Positions 25,664-32,999 of a stretch of DNA of 64,000 nucleotides are shown piece by piece (the first letter of the stretch is position 1; each line of letters opens with the position of its first letter). The position numbers were made by a program, and so were the translations under genes. The stretch is from positions 359,332 through 423,331 of the forward strand of contig FOBR01000001.1 in NCBI GenBank assembly GCA_900109895.1, in the 5' to 3' direction. The notes beneath the pieces are model-generated. The model did not search any database. It saw nothing but the letters and a program-made list of their open reading frames with translations, and was not told the origin of the DNA. Source of the DNA: a bacterium A37T11 (lineage in GTDB: Bacteria > Bacteroidota > Bacteroidia > Sphingobacteriales > Sphingobacteriaceae).

Positions 25664-26947
25664 TTAAAAACCTATTTTTTTACGGACGTCTTCCAGGACG
25701 TTTAGCAGGGTGTCCAGGTGGCGCAGGGTGTGGCGGGCGGTGATGTTTAGACGGATGCGGGCGTCTTTTTTGGATACGGCCGGGTACATGATGGGGTTGG
25801 TGTAGATGCCGGCTTTAAGCAGCTGGTTGCCGGCTTCCAGGGTTTTGGGGATGTCGCCGATCTTGATGGGGATGATGGCGGAGTCGGTGGTGCCGATGTT
25901 TAGCCCGAGAGATTGCAGGCCTAGTTTGAGGTAATGGATGTTGTCCCAGAGTTTGTGCCGCCATTGGGGTTCTTGGTCAATGAGCTGCATGGCTTGCACG
26001 ATGCCTAGAATGGTAGGGCCGTCTGCGGTAGAGAACAGGTGTTGTTCGCTTTGGTATTTGAGCAGGTTGATGAGCTCGCGGTCGGCGACGATATATCCGC
26101 CCCGGTGGCCCAGGGCTTTGCTGTAGGTGCCCATGATGATGTCTACGCCGGCCATGCTGCATTGGGCTTCGATCACGCCTCTGCCTGTTTCGCCGACTAC
26201 GCCTACGCCGTGGGCATCGTCCAGGAATACGTAGGCGCCGTAGTGGTGGGCCAGGTTGCAGATGTCTTTGAGTGGGGCTTGGTCGCCGTCTTGGGAGTAG
26301 ACGCCGTCAATGACCACCATGCGGGTGCGGTGATTTCTGCGGCCGTGGTCGAGTGCTTGTTCCAGGTGTTGCAGGTTGTTGTGCAGAAAGCGTTTTACGG
26401 GTATGCCTCTGATGCCTTCGTATACGCTGGCGTGTACGGCCATGTCGACGATGGCGATGTCTTTGGGCCCCAGCAGGCATTGTAGGGTGGCACTGTTGGC
26501 GGTGTAGCCGGTGGTGTAGAGCAGGGAATCGGTCTTTTTGTAGAAGGTGGCTGTGTGTTCTTCCAGCATTTGGTGGTAGTTGAAATGGCCTCCGATAGCG
26601 GGTGATGCGCCTGCCCCGCTGCCGTATTGGTCGATGGCTTGTTTGCCGGCGGCTTTGACCAAGGGGTGCTGGGTGAAGCCCAGGTAATCGTTGGATACGA
26701 AGCAAACGCATGGGGTGTAGGTGTTTTGGCCGGGCAGTTTTAGCCGCATTTCCGGGCCGCAGCCGTCCAGGGATTCCAGGCGGTAGTTCAGCTGGCCTTT
26801 ACCGGCCAGGTAGTCCAGGTATTCCTGAAAGTAGGCGGCTCGCTCCAGGGCGTCCATGTTTTCAATGTCTCTGAAGTCTTTGAAACTTGCTTTACTGAAA
26901 TCGATCCTTTTCCGGGAATCGCTGTGGGGTGTTTTTTGATTTTCCAT
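25664..26947 (-). CDS. Alpha-oxoamine synthase (pyridoxal-phosphate aminotransferase, serine palmitoyltransferase-like)
   Basis: 427 residues. About 45 extra residues precede the catalytic domain. PLP motifs are NDYLGFTQHPLVK, GSGAGASPAIGGHFNYH, the PLP-stacking His in VHASVYEG, VFLDDAHGVGVVG (Asp243/Asp244, His246) and GTYSKALGHRGGYIV (Schiff-base Lys277). The family condenses an acyl-CoA with an amino acid; members make sphingolipid long-chain bases, 7-keto-8-aminopelargonate, aminoacetone or alpha-hydroxyketone signals. The exact substrate cannot be told here. Third positions are unusually C-rich compared with neighbours. Confidence 0.82.
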   Translation of the reverse strand: MENQKTPHSDSRKRIDFSKASFKDFRDIENMDALERAAYFQEYLDYLAGKGQLNYRLESLDGCGPEMRLKLPGQNTYTPCVCFVSNDYLGFTQHPLVKAAGKQAIDQYGSGAGASPAIGGHFNYHQMLEEHTATFYKKTDSLLYTTGYTANSATLQCLLGPKDIAIVDMAVHASVYEGIRGIPVKRFLHNNLQHLEQALDHGRRNHRTRMVVIDGVYSQDGDQAPLKDICNLAHHYGAYVFLDDAHGVGVVGETGRGVIEAQCSMAGVDIIMGTYSKALGHRGGYIVADRELINLLKYQSEQHLFSTADGPTILGIVQAMQLIDQEPQWRHKLWDNIHYLKLGLQSLGLNIGTTDSAIIPIKIGDIPKTLEAGNQLLKAGIYTNPIMYPAVSKKDARIRLNITARHTLRHLDTLLNVLEDVRKKIGF

Positions 26948-27037
26948 GATTCAAAGCTATATGCTTTCAATTATGAAATGTGTAACTATTAAGTTTATTT
27001 TTAGTTGTTTTAATCGTTTATTTTCGGGAAAATACGG

Positions 27038-27892
27038 CTATGTCATCACTTCTTCGTGGTAGGCTATTTCTCCTTTGGTAAATGCAAGTGCGAGTTTATG
27101 GACGGCCTTTTTTTGGTTTAGGTACGGTTTGGCGTAGCCATTGGTCTCTATTTGATCCATGGCTGCTTTTACGGATGATAATCGGTTGATATAGTCACCG
27201 AAATTCATTTCCAATTCTTGCTGCGTGTACCCGCAGATCCCAGCATAAGCTTCGTGAAAACTAATATCATTTAAATTATTGAACCCAGAGAAAATAGTCG
27301 TCTGGCTGATCTTTGTAATACCAGTGACCATCAGAAATTTTAAATAGCTGGAAGAAGCCTTTAATGCGCCATAAAAAAAATGCAGCAACTCCCGGATTTC
27401 ATTGGCTTTCTTAAGGTTATCAATTGCATCTAAAATCGGCTTTTCGTACTCATCTATGAGCACGACAACCTGTTTGCCAGACCGTTCATATAACTGTAAA
27501 ATCAGCCTGGACAAGAAGGATACCGGCTCTTTTAGGTCAATATCAAGCCCATTTGCATGCGCTATGTCCTGCAATTTGCTGATCAAGCCTGCCCTCATAT
27601 CTTCGAGCGAAAGGATGTTCATGCCTCCCATATCCAGCATAATCACCGGGTAACACGCCCATTCTATTTTGTCTTCAATGTAAAGTCCGTTGAAAAGCTC
27701 TTTCTTGCCTTCAAAAAGTGCTTTCACCGTACTTAAGAGTAAACTTTTGCCAAATCGTCGCGGACGGCTCAGAAAAATATATCCGGCACTGGTCGTTAGC
27801 AAGCGATGGATATAGGGCGTCTTGTCTACATAGACAAAATCACCTTTTCTGAGCTTTTCAAACGATTGTTCACCGACCGGCAAATTCTTCAT
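27038..27892 (-). pseudogene. AAA-ATPase-like / PD-(D/E)XK nuclease protein with large internal deletion
   Basis: 284 residues; relatives are usually 500-580. The N-terminal AAA-ATPase-like domain is intact: FVYVDKTPYIHRLL, the P-loop FLSRPRRFGKSLLLST, the Walker B VVVLIDEYEKPILDA and MVTGITKISQTTIFSGFNNL. After GYTQQELEMNFGDYINRLS the normal middle and the nuclease core are missing. The sequence jumps to AMDQIETNGYAKPYL, which matches the C-terminal end of the nuclease domain. The junction is in frame, so a protein can still be made, but without the nuclease core. It overlaps the TetR gene upstream by 23 bp. Confidence 0.72.
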
Positions 27893-28547
27893 GCCTCAAA
27901 GATACGTAATCTCCCTCAATCATCAACCACTCCGCGCCACCCATCAACACGGCGTAGTCTGTGGGGTTGCGGATGTCCAGGCCGCAAAAGGGGCTGCCGT
28001 TGTAGTAGGTGTGGTAGACGATGATGTGGGAGGCGCCTAGTATGCTGCCGATTTGGGCTTTTATGGATGGGGCTTGGTGTCCGTAGAGCTGATCTACCTG
28101 GGAAAGGAGTGGGGTCAGGGCTTCTTCGCGGGCGATGGTGAATAGTATTTTGAGTTTGTTGCGGGGTTTGGTCAGGCCGAAGTACAGCAGTTCGCGCATT
28201 TCGGCTGATGCCATGAAGAACTGGTAGTAGGCGTGGTATAGTTGTTTTAAGCGGCTTTGCAGGGTTTGTTTGTTGGGTGCTTCGGTGTTGCTTGCTGGCA
28301 GGGTTAGTATTTGGTTTAGTTGGTACCAACCGGGGCTTTCTTTGATGAAGGCCATCATTAGCCTGTCCAGGCTGCCAAACAGCTGCCTTATTTTGTTGCT
28401 GTTGGGCGATTCGCCGGCGGCCATTAGTATGCGGGCTGGGGTTAGTTTCCGGAATCCTTCGTGCAGCAGTACCTGGCTTAGGCCTCCTAGCAGTCGTGCA
28501 CGGTAATTGGTGTCTTTTACTAGTTGTTGTGTTGTTTTTGCTTCCAT
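27870..28547 (-). CDS. TetR-like transcriptional regulator (copy 2, intact)
   Basis: 225 residues. The N-terminal HTH (about residues 20-65) contains FRKLTPARILMAAGESPNSN and IRQLFGSLDRLMMAFI. The C-terminal ligand-binding part is helical with FCGLDIRNPTDYAVLMGGAEW near the end. It is a paralogue of the broken TetR just upstream: both share a C-terminal xCGLDxxxP segment. Its start overlaps the 3' end of that gene by 28 bp and its end overlaps the ATPase by 23 bp. The ligand is unknown. Confidence 0.72.
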   Translation of the reverse strand: MEAKTTQQLVKDTNYRARLLGGLSQVLLHEGFRKLTPARILMAAGESPNSNKIRQLFGSLDRLMMAFIKESPGWYQLNQILTLPASNTEAPNKQTLQSRLKQLYHAYYQFFMASAEMRELLYFGLTKPRNKLKILFTIAREEALTPLLSQVDQLYGHQAPSIKAQIGSILGASHIIVYHTYYNGSPFCGLDIRNPTDYAVLMGGAEWLMIEGDYVSLRHEEFAGR

Positions 28548-29188
28548 AATTGGTAATTAAACAGGGCTTTTATTTTCTTTTCTATCACATCCAGGTACAG
28601 TTGGCGTACGCGCGGGTCGTTTGGGTCCAGGCCGCATACCTGGCTGCGGTTGTTGCGGGCATGCAGTGGCAGGAAGTCGTTGCTGCCTACAAAATGGGCG
28701 GCGATGCCGCGGAAGGGGATGCCGGTACCGGCAAACAGGGTGTCGGTATGGGTAAACAGGCGTTCACCTTGGGCATCGCGCTGGTCTGAGATGCGTTTTT
28801 GGCAGGTGGCCTGGGTTTTGTCCAGGCTCTGGGCTATCAGCTCGCGTAGCTTGGGGTCGCTGAAGTAGTGTTTCAGCTGGTTTTGCAGCAGGCGGATGAT
28901 GAGTTGTTTTAGGCGGTCGGCATTTTCCGGGCCGCCCAGGTTTTCCGGGTCTTCTTCGTTCAGGCAGTTTAGCCATTAGTCGGCGCGCCGGGCAAAGGCT
29001 TCGGTCAGGCCGTCCATGTTGGTAAAATAGCGGTATACGATTGCGCGGGATATATTGGCGACGTTGGCTACCCGGTTTATGTTCAGGGTTTCGTAGCCTT
29101 CATCGGCCAGGATGGCGCCATAGGCGTCCAAAATAGCGTTCATGGTTTTTAAACGCGATTGTTGCTTTTGCGTTAGTTTCTTTTCCAT
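28520..29188 (-). pseudogene. TetR-family regulator interrupted by an in-frame TAA
   Basis: The N-terminal 70 residues are a clear TetR HTH: MNAILDAYGAILADEGYETL, NINRVANVANISRAIVYRYF and TNMDGLTEAFARRAD. TAA then follows at 28978-28976. In the same frame the sequence continues open for 151 codons (starting WLNCLNEEDPENLGG) through HYFSDPKLRELIAQSL and QVCGLDPNDPRVRQLYLDVI to a TAG at 28520, which is the expected C-terminal domain. A single base change (for example TAC or TAT to TAA) explains it; sequencing error is possible. Only a DNA-binding fragment would be made as read. Confidence 0.75.
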
Positions 29189-29276
29189 ATAAAATAAATG
29201 ATTGGGTAAGGCTGGTTGGGCCTTACGTGGTTTTTAAAAAGGCAGGGTAGGTTGGGGGGGCGGGAAAGGTCCCGCT

Positions 29277-29807
29277 TTATTTAGTGTCGTTATTGCCGAG
29301 TAGGTCTTGCAGTGCTTTGATCTGCTTTTCTTGTGCTACAATCTGGGCTTTTAGTCCCTCAAGCTCTGATTTTAGTTCGATGATGATTTCTTTAAGCCCG
29401 CCATTCTCGGCTTCCAGTTTATCAATGATGCGTTGTATCAGTGCTTCCTTTTCACGAAAGAGTTGCTTGTTTTCTTCGTGGGCTTTCAGCAATTCTTCCA
29501 GAGGATTGAAATGGTTGGTGTTATATGGGCCAAATGCCTGTTTATTGTCGTACATATTGATCACCATCGACTCCAATGCACTCTCCTTTATATTCCGGAT
29601 ATAGGCCGGCGTCACTTGGTAGGCCGTAGCGGCTTCCTGCAGTTCAGGTTCCTCAATGACGGCTTTTTGCTCCAGATCTGAGACATATTGCTGGCTGCGG
29701 TTGCCCGGAAAGTGGGTAGCCGCTTCGGCTTGTGACCATTCATAATCGCGCCTAACTTTTGCCAAGCGCTTTCCCAGGTGTCCTGGCTGATAATTGAGGG
29801 TTTCCAT
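29277..29807 (-). CDS. XRE-family helix-turn-helix protein with C-terminal coiled coil
   Basis: 176 residues from METLNYQPGHLGKRL (29807). A longer in-frame start adds six basic residues. The HTH covers about residues 10-65 (LAKVRRDYEWSQAEAATHF, then QQYVSDLEQKAVI). The C-terminal half (about 105-172) is a long coiled coil of E, K, L and I heptads (EEKLxRIIDKLEAENGGLKE-like), which should mediate dimerisation. No operon partner; the fic gene starts 170 bp upstream of its ATG on the same strand. Target unknown. Confidence 0.7.
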   Translation of the reverse strand: METLNYQPGHLGKRLAKVRRDYEWSQAEAATHFPGNRSQQYVSDLEQKAVIEEPELQEAATAYQVTPAYIRNIKESALESMVINMYDNKQAFGPYNTNHFNPLEELLKAHEENKQLFREKEALIQRIIDKLEAENGGLKEIIIELKSELEGLKAQIVAQEKQIKALQDLLGNNDTK

Positions 29808-29904
29808 TCGTTTTGTTCTTCTCATTGCAAATATAGATTTTTACGTGAATTATTCAGTTAATTTCAAGTTACGGCCGGTATAAAGGCCGTAATACGGTTA
29901 TATG

Positions 29905-29933
29905 GTTAAAAAAAACCAGCACGTGGGTGCTGG
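29905..29933 (-). terminator. Rho-independent terminator downstream of fic
   Basis: Read on the minus strand, CCAGCAC-CCAC-GTGCTGG forms a 7-bp GC-rich stem followed by a run of eight T. It lies 45 bp beyond the fic stop codon and is in the right orientation for that gene. Confidence 0.75.
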
Positions 29934-29977
29934 AGCGTTCATCCCGAAAACTTTTGGGATGATACGCAAACTTGTGA

Positions 29978-31066
29978 TTATTTTTTTAACAGGTCGAATA
30001 GCTCTTCGTTAACGTACAGCGTTTCTTTCCAGACTTTTTTAGCGGTAAGAATACCAATCTGCTCCAAACCTTTCAGATATTTTGTGGCAGTTACCCTCGA
30101 TACGCTTAATCTTTCAACGACAAACTCAATTTTACTGTAGGGCTGCTCGAAGATCAATTCCAGTAGTTCCTTATTATAAAGTTTGGAATCCGCCGCCTTT
30201 ACCTTTTCCTGCGTCTTTGTGAATAGTGCTTTAATTGACGAAATCTGCTTAATTGTTGCCCGGGAGGTTTCCTCAACCGCGTTCAGCATGAATAACACCC
30301 ATTCCTCCCACTGACCCGCCGTACGAACCTCCTGAAGCAACCGATAGTAATCGGCTTTGTGTTTAATGATATAATCACTTAAGTATAACACGGGGCTGTC
30401 CAGCAATCCATGCAGGATCAGATAAAGCACATTGATGATCCTCCCTGTGCGACCGTTGCCGTCATAGAAAGGGTGAATGCTTTCAAATTGATAATGCTGT
30501 ACGGCCAGTTTGATCAATGGAGATACCTCGTCAACTTCATTGATGTAATCTTCCAAATTCTTCATCAGTGCCAGGATGGCATCCTTATCATCCGGTGGTG
30601 TATAGATCACTTCTCCTGTTATCGCATTCTTGAGTGACGTACCTGGCAGTTTTCTTAGTCCGGCATTGTTTTCTTCCAACGCTTCTTGTATCGCAATGAT
30701 GATATTCGTGTTTAAAAACCCTTTTTTACTGACAGCCCGATGCCCTTTCAGCATGGCTTCCCGGTATCGCAGCACCTCCTTAGTCGCCGGATCGACTGTT
30801 ATCCCTCTGGCAGATAAGGCCTGATACAGTTTGTCATGGGTCGTGATGACATTTTCAATTTCTGAACTTACGCGTGCTTCCTTTAGGATAACTGCATTGA
30901 GCAGAATGGACGGATTGGGCAAGGTGTGGGCCAGCCCTTTTAGCTCTGCGAGCGCAATAGCCGACTTGGTTACCTGTCTTAAGATAGGTACCGTCTCTAT
31001 CTTATCTTGGGATATAGGCAATAGTGGCAATCTATTATATGGTATATCCTTCATCAAATCTCTCAT
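29978..31066 (-). CDS. Fic family protein (AMPylating enzyme, class II inhibition motif)
   Basis: 362 residues. The Fic core motif HPFYDGNGRTGR (H198 to R209) is complete, so adenylyltransferase (AMPylation) activity is expected. SSEIEN at residues 67-72 fits the N-terminal inhibitory motif (S/T-x3-E-G/N) of class II Fic proteins. A C-terminal winged-helix segment (about residues 300-362) follows, with EFVVERLSVSRVTATKYLKGLEQIGIL. This N-Fic-winged-helix type can also bind DNA, in line with the palindromes around its own promoter. The target protein is unknown. Confidence 0.87.
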   Translation of the reverse strand: MRDLMKDIPYNRLPLLPISQDKIETVPILRQVTKSAIALAELKGLAHTLPNPSILLNAVILKEARVSSEIENVITTHDKLYQALSARGITVDPATKEVLRYREAMLKGHRAVSKKGFLNTNIIIAIQEALEENNAGLRKLPGTSLKNAITGEVIYTPPDDKDAILALMKNLEDYINEVDEVSPLIKLAVQHYQFESIHPFYDGNGRTGRIINVLYLILHGLLDSPVLYLSDYIIKHKADYYRLLQEVRTAGQWEEWVLFMLNAVEETSRATIKQISSIKALFTKTQEKVKAADSKLYNKELLELIFEQPYSKIEFVVERLSVSRVTATKYLKGLEQIGILTAKKVWKETLYVNEELFDLLKK

Positions 31067-31139
31067 GTAAAGTTTTTATATGTGAGCATTCTCTCACGCA
31101 AAGATAATTTGATTTTCTTTACATGATGTATTTATCATG
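31063..31139. promoter_or_regulatory. fic promoter with nested inverted repeats
   Basis: A perfect -7 box, TATCTTTG on the minus strand (31099-31106), lies 32 bp before the fic ATG. It is bracketed by a perfect 10-bp inverted repeat, TCATGTAAAG (31063-31072, covering the start codon) and CTTTACATGA (31117-31126). Between them is a smaller one, GTGAG-cattct-CTCAC (31082-31097), directly downstream of the -7 box. A third (CATGAT-gtattt-ATCATG) starts at 31122. This arrangement suggests repression by a dimeric DNA-binding protein, possibly Fic itself. Confidence 0.6.
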
Positions 31140-31628
31140 CATATTTTTTTAGAGGGTGATCGTCGGTAATTCCTCCCTACTTTTCTGGTCTCTTTTTTAC
31201 GTCATCATTTTTCTACTCCATTTTCTAACTCAACGCATTACTCAGGAGCAGTTCAACCGTCGACAAATTGTCGACAGTTAGAGAAAACTTACAATTTTTA
31301 TGTAGGTTTTTTACACATCCCCTTCCGTGTAAGGTATAAAATAGCCTGAACAAATTCGGGGAAATACCCAATTTTTGTGTAACAAACCCTCTCAAGGCCC
31401 CAAATTTCCAATATATCAAAGAACAATTTTCCTTGCCTTCGCGGCAGGGGGATGATCGTAAGGGTTCCCGGCATACGCCGGGACAAGTACCCTACGTCAA
31501 TTAATGCCTTTGCGGCTGTCTATGGGATGGGAATATAATAGCAAGTGGTTAGTGGTTGGGATACCTATTTCCCTCTTTATTATTTTTCCGTTGCCCTCAT
31601 TTTGATCTATGTTTTTAGGACTGATCTA
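31140..31628. other. Non-coding interval with two palindromes
   Basis: No convincing gene lies here; short minus-strand open frames at 31225-31486 lack family features. At 31259-31275 GTCGACAA-A-TTGTCGAC is a perfect 8-bp-arm palindrome around one base. At 31458-31497 CGTAAGGGT-TCCCGGC-ATAC-GCCGGGA-CAAGT-ACCCTACG folds into a strong two-part stem. Both are more ordered than chance suggests and could be operator-like or REP-like. Confidence 0.55.
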
Positions 31629-32249
31629 TTAATTCAAAACCGTCGACTCCCCTTCTTTCCTGTCACCAACCACTACTACATCGAGTGTGCGCTTTTCCTT
31701 TGAAATTTCAATCCCTTTGGCTGAAAGAAACTTTTTCAGCGCTTCAAAATCCTGAAAGTTAAAACCGGGAGGGAAATCCAGGTCAATGGCCAAATCGCCT
31801 TTAACACCGCTTTCATCTATACAGTCTATGTGGTAGCGTTGTCCAAGATGGTAAGCAACCTCGTCAAAGGATGCATTGTGCAAATATCGCCCCTTGTTCT
31901 TGGCTATATCATTAAGACTAAAGTTTTCATCCTGACTGGAGTACGCTTGTTTCTTCTTTAAAACAATCTTATCATTCCTTCTCACAATCAAACAGTCAAA
32001 TGACCGCTTCTCCTTTTTGAATGTGAAAGGAAAGGTGCGTGAAAGATCATCCCTCAAATAAGTGGTAAATATCTTTTCCCTTGCTTCTTGGGAAGCAGGC
32101 GTTTTCGGGATCCTCAGATCATAACAATAAAGAGCCGCATGAGTAGGATCGCTTGCTAAATACTTAATATTACATGAATCCGGCGTTTGATAAACAAATT
32201 TAGAAAACCGGGCGAAGCCTAACCCAGGATACGCCCGATTATAAGTCAA
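31629..32249 (-). pseudogene. C-terminal half of a frameshifted TlpA-like protein
   Basis: 206 residues in a different frame from the TlpA-like N-terminal half. The conserved part starts at YNRAYPGLGFARFSK and ends with FQDFEALKKFLSAKGIEISK and TLDVVVV. It resembles the C-terminal region of long Bacteroidota TlpA-like proteins (TIGR03435-like). It overlaps the first half by 11 bp and starts only at a TTG, so it is not an independent gene. The split lies at a repeated ATTG-ATTG or a shortened TATA run near 32245. Confidence 0.65.
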
Positions 32250-32967
32250 TCAATCGAGTATTAATAGCCGTAAAACCCCTAATGGAATCCTGATCGCCGA
32301 CAAATCCCTCTGAACCAACCAGTCCGTCCGTAAATTTGGCGATAACAGAATGATAGATCATACCTTCTTTATTTTCCCCATTGCCATTGATAAATAAAGG
32401 TTCATCCCGGTTAAATGTCAACAGGTCTTTTCGCATGGAGACATCCATTTTAACTCCTTTCAACGCCTTTATGATGTTTTCCTCTGTTACCTGATCACCA
32501 CCGGTGGTTGCGATTAACTTTCCCGTTTGATCTATCCATACTTCAAAGGGGTCTCCCTGATGGGGAAAATATTCATCCGTTAGTACCGAATCTTTCAGTA
32601 AAAACGGGATGGTTAAGGGCAAGCCGGTTTGCTTCCGGAAATTCTGCCGGATTTTATTCACGGCTGTTTCATCATCTTTCGCCAGATCATTGACGAAAAT
32701 GATTTGTAGCCGATCTTTATACTTATCCTGTAATTCCCGCATGCGTGGCATGGCTGCAATACAGGTAGAGCAGGCAGTAAACCAAAAATCTAAGATGACC
32801 AGTTTTCCTTTATAATCATCTATAGACTTGGTAGTTCTATCAGCCCCTAACAAGCCCTTTAGCTGATAACTGGAAAGATCGCTTCCGATAGTCTTTTCTT
32901 TGGTTTGTGCAAAACCATGTCCCGTCAAAACAATATATAATACCAACGAATTAACGAATGTCTTCAT
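32239..32967 (-). CDS. TlpA-like thioredoxin-fold protein, N-terminal half of a frameshifted gene
   Basis: 242 residues. A signal peptide (MKTFVNSLVLYIVLTGHGFA) precedes a thioredoxin fold: LVILDFWFTACSTCIAAMPR, with the CxxC active site CSTC, and a cis-Pro region near TGLPLTIPFLLKDS. The remaining 80 residues begin a second domain and stop at a TAA at 32239. The continuation is in the next frame, so the gene is split. It follows the broken susD by 32 bp and fits the common sigma-FecR-SusC-SusD-TlpA order. The thioredoxin part alone might still fold. Confidence 0.7.
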   Translation of the reverse strand: MKTFVNSLVLYIVLTGHGFAQTKEKTIGSDLSSYQLKGLLGADRTTKSIDDYKGKLVILDFWFTACSTCIAAMPRMRELQDKYKDRLQIIFVNDLAKDDETAVNKIRQNFRKQTGLPLTIPFLLKDSVLTDEYFPHQGDPFEVWIDQTGKLIATTGGDQVTEENIIKALKGVKMDVSMRKDLLTFNRDEPLFINGNGENKEGMIYHSVIAKFTDGLVGSEGFVGDQDSIRGFTAINTRLIDL

Positions 32968-32999
32968 TTATTTCTTTTGTAAGAATTTTTGATTATCTC

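Noticed and set aside
26039..26485. Plus-strand 148-residue open frame opposite the alpha-oxoamine synthase
   Set aside because: Antisense shadow produced by the GC-rich codon use of the real gene.
28764..28976. Minus-strand 70-residue open frame rich in Pro and Arg
   Set aside because: It is a shifted-frame shadow of the C-terminal half of the broken TetR, which reads as protein in its own frame.
29200..29230. GTAAGG/CCTTAC hairpin between the TetR pseudogene and the XRE gene
   Set aside because: It lacks a T run on the minus strand where the genes lie, so I do not call it a terminator.
31225..31486. Two short minus-strand open frames (64 and 62 residues)
   Set aside because: They overlap each other in different frames, span palindromes and show no motif or start signal.
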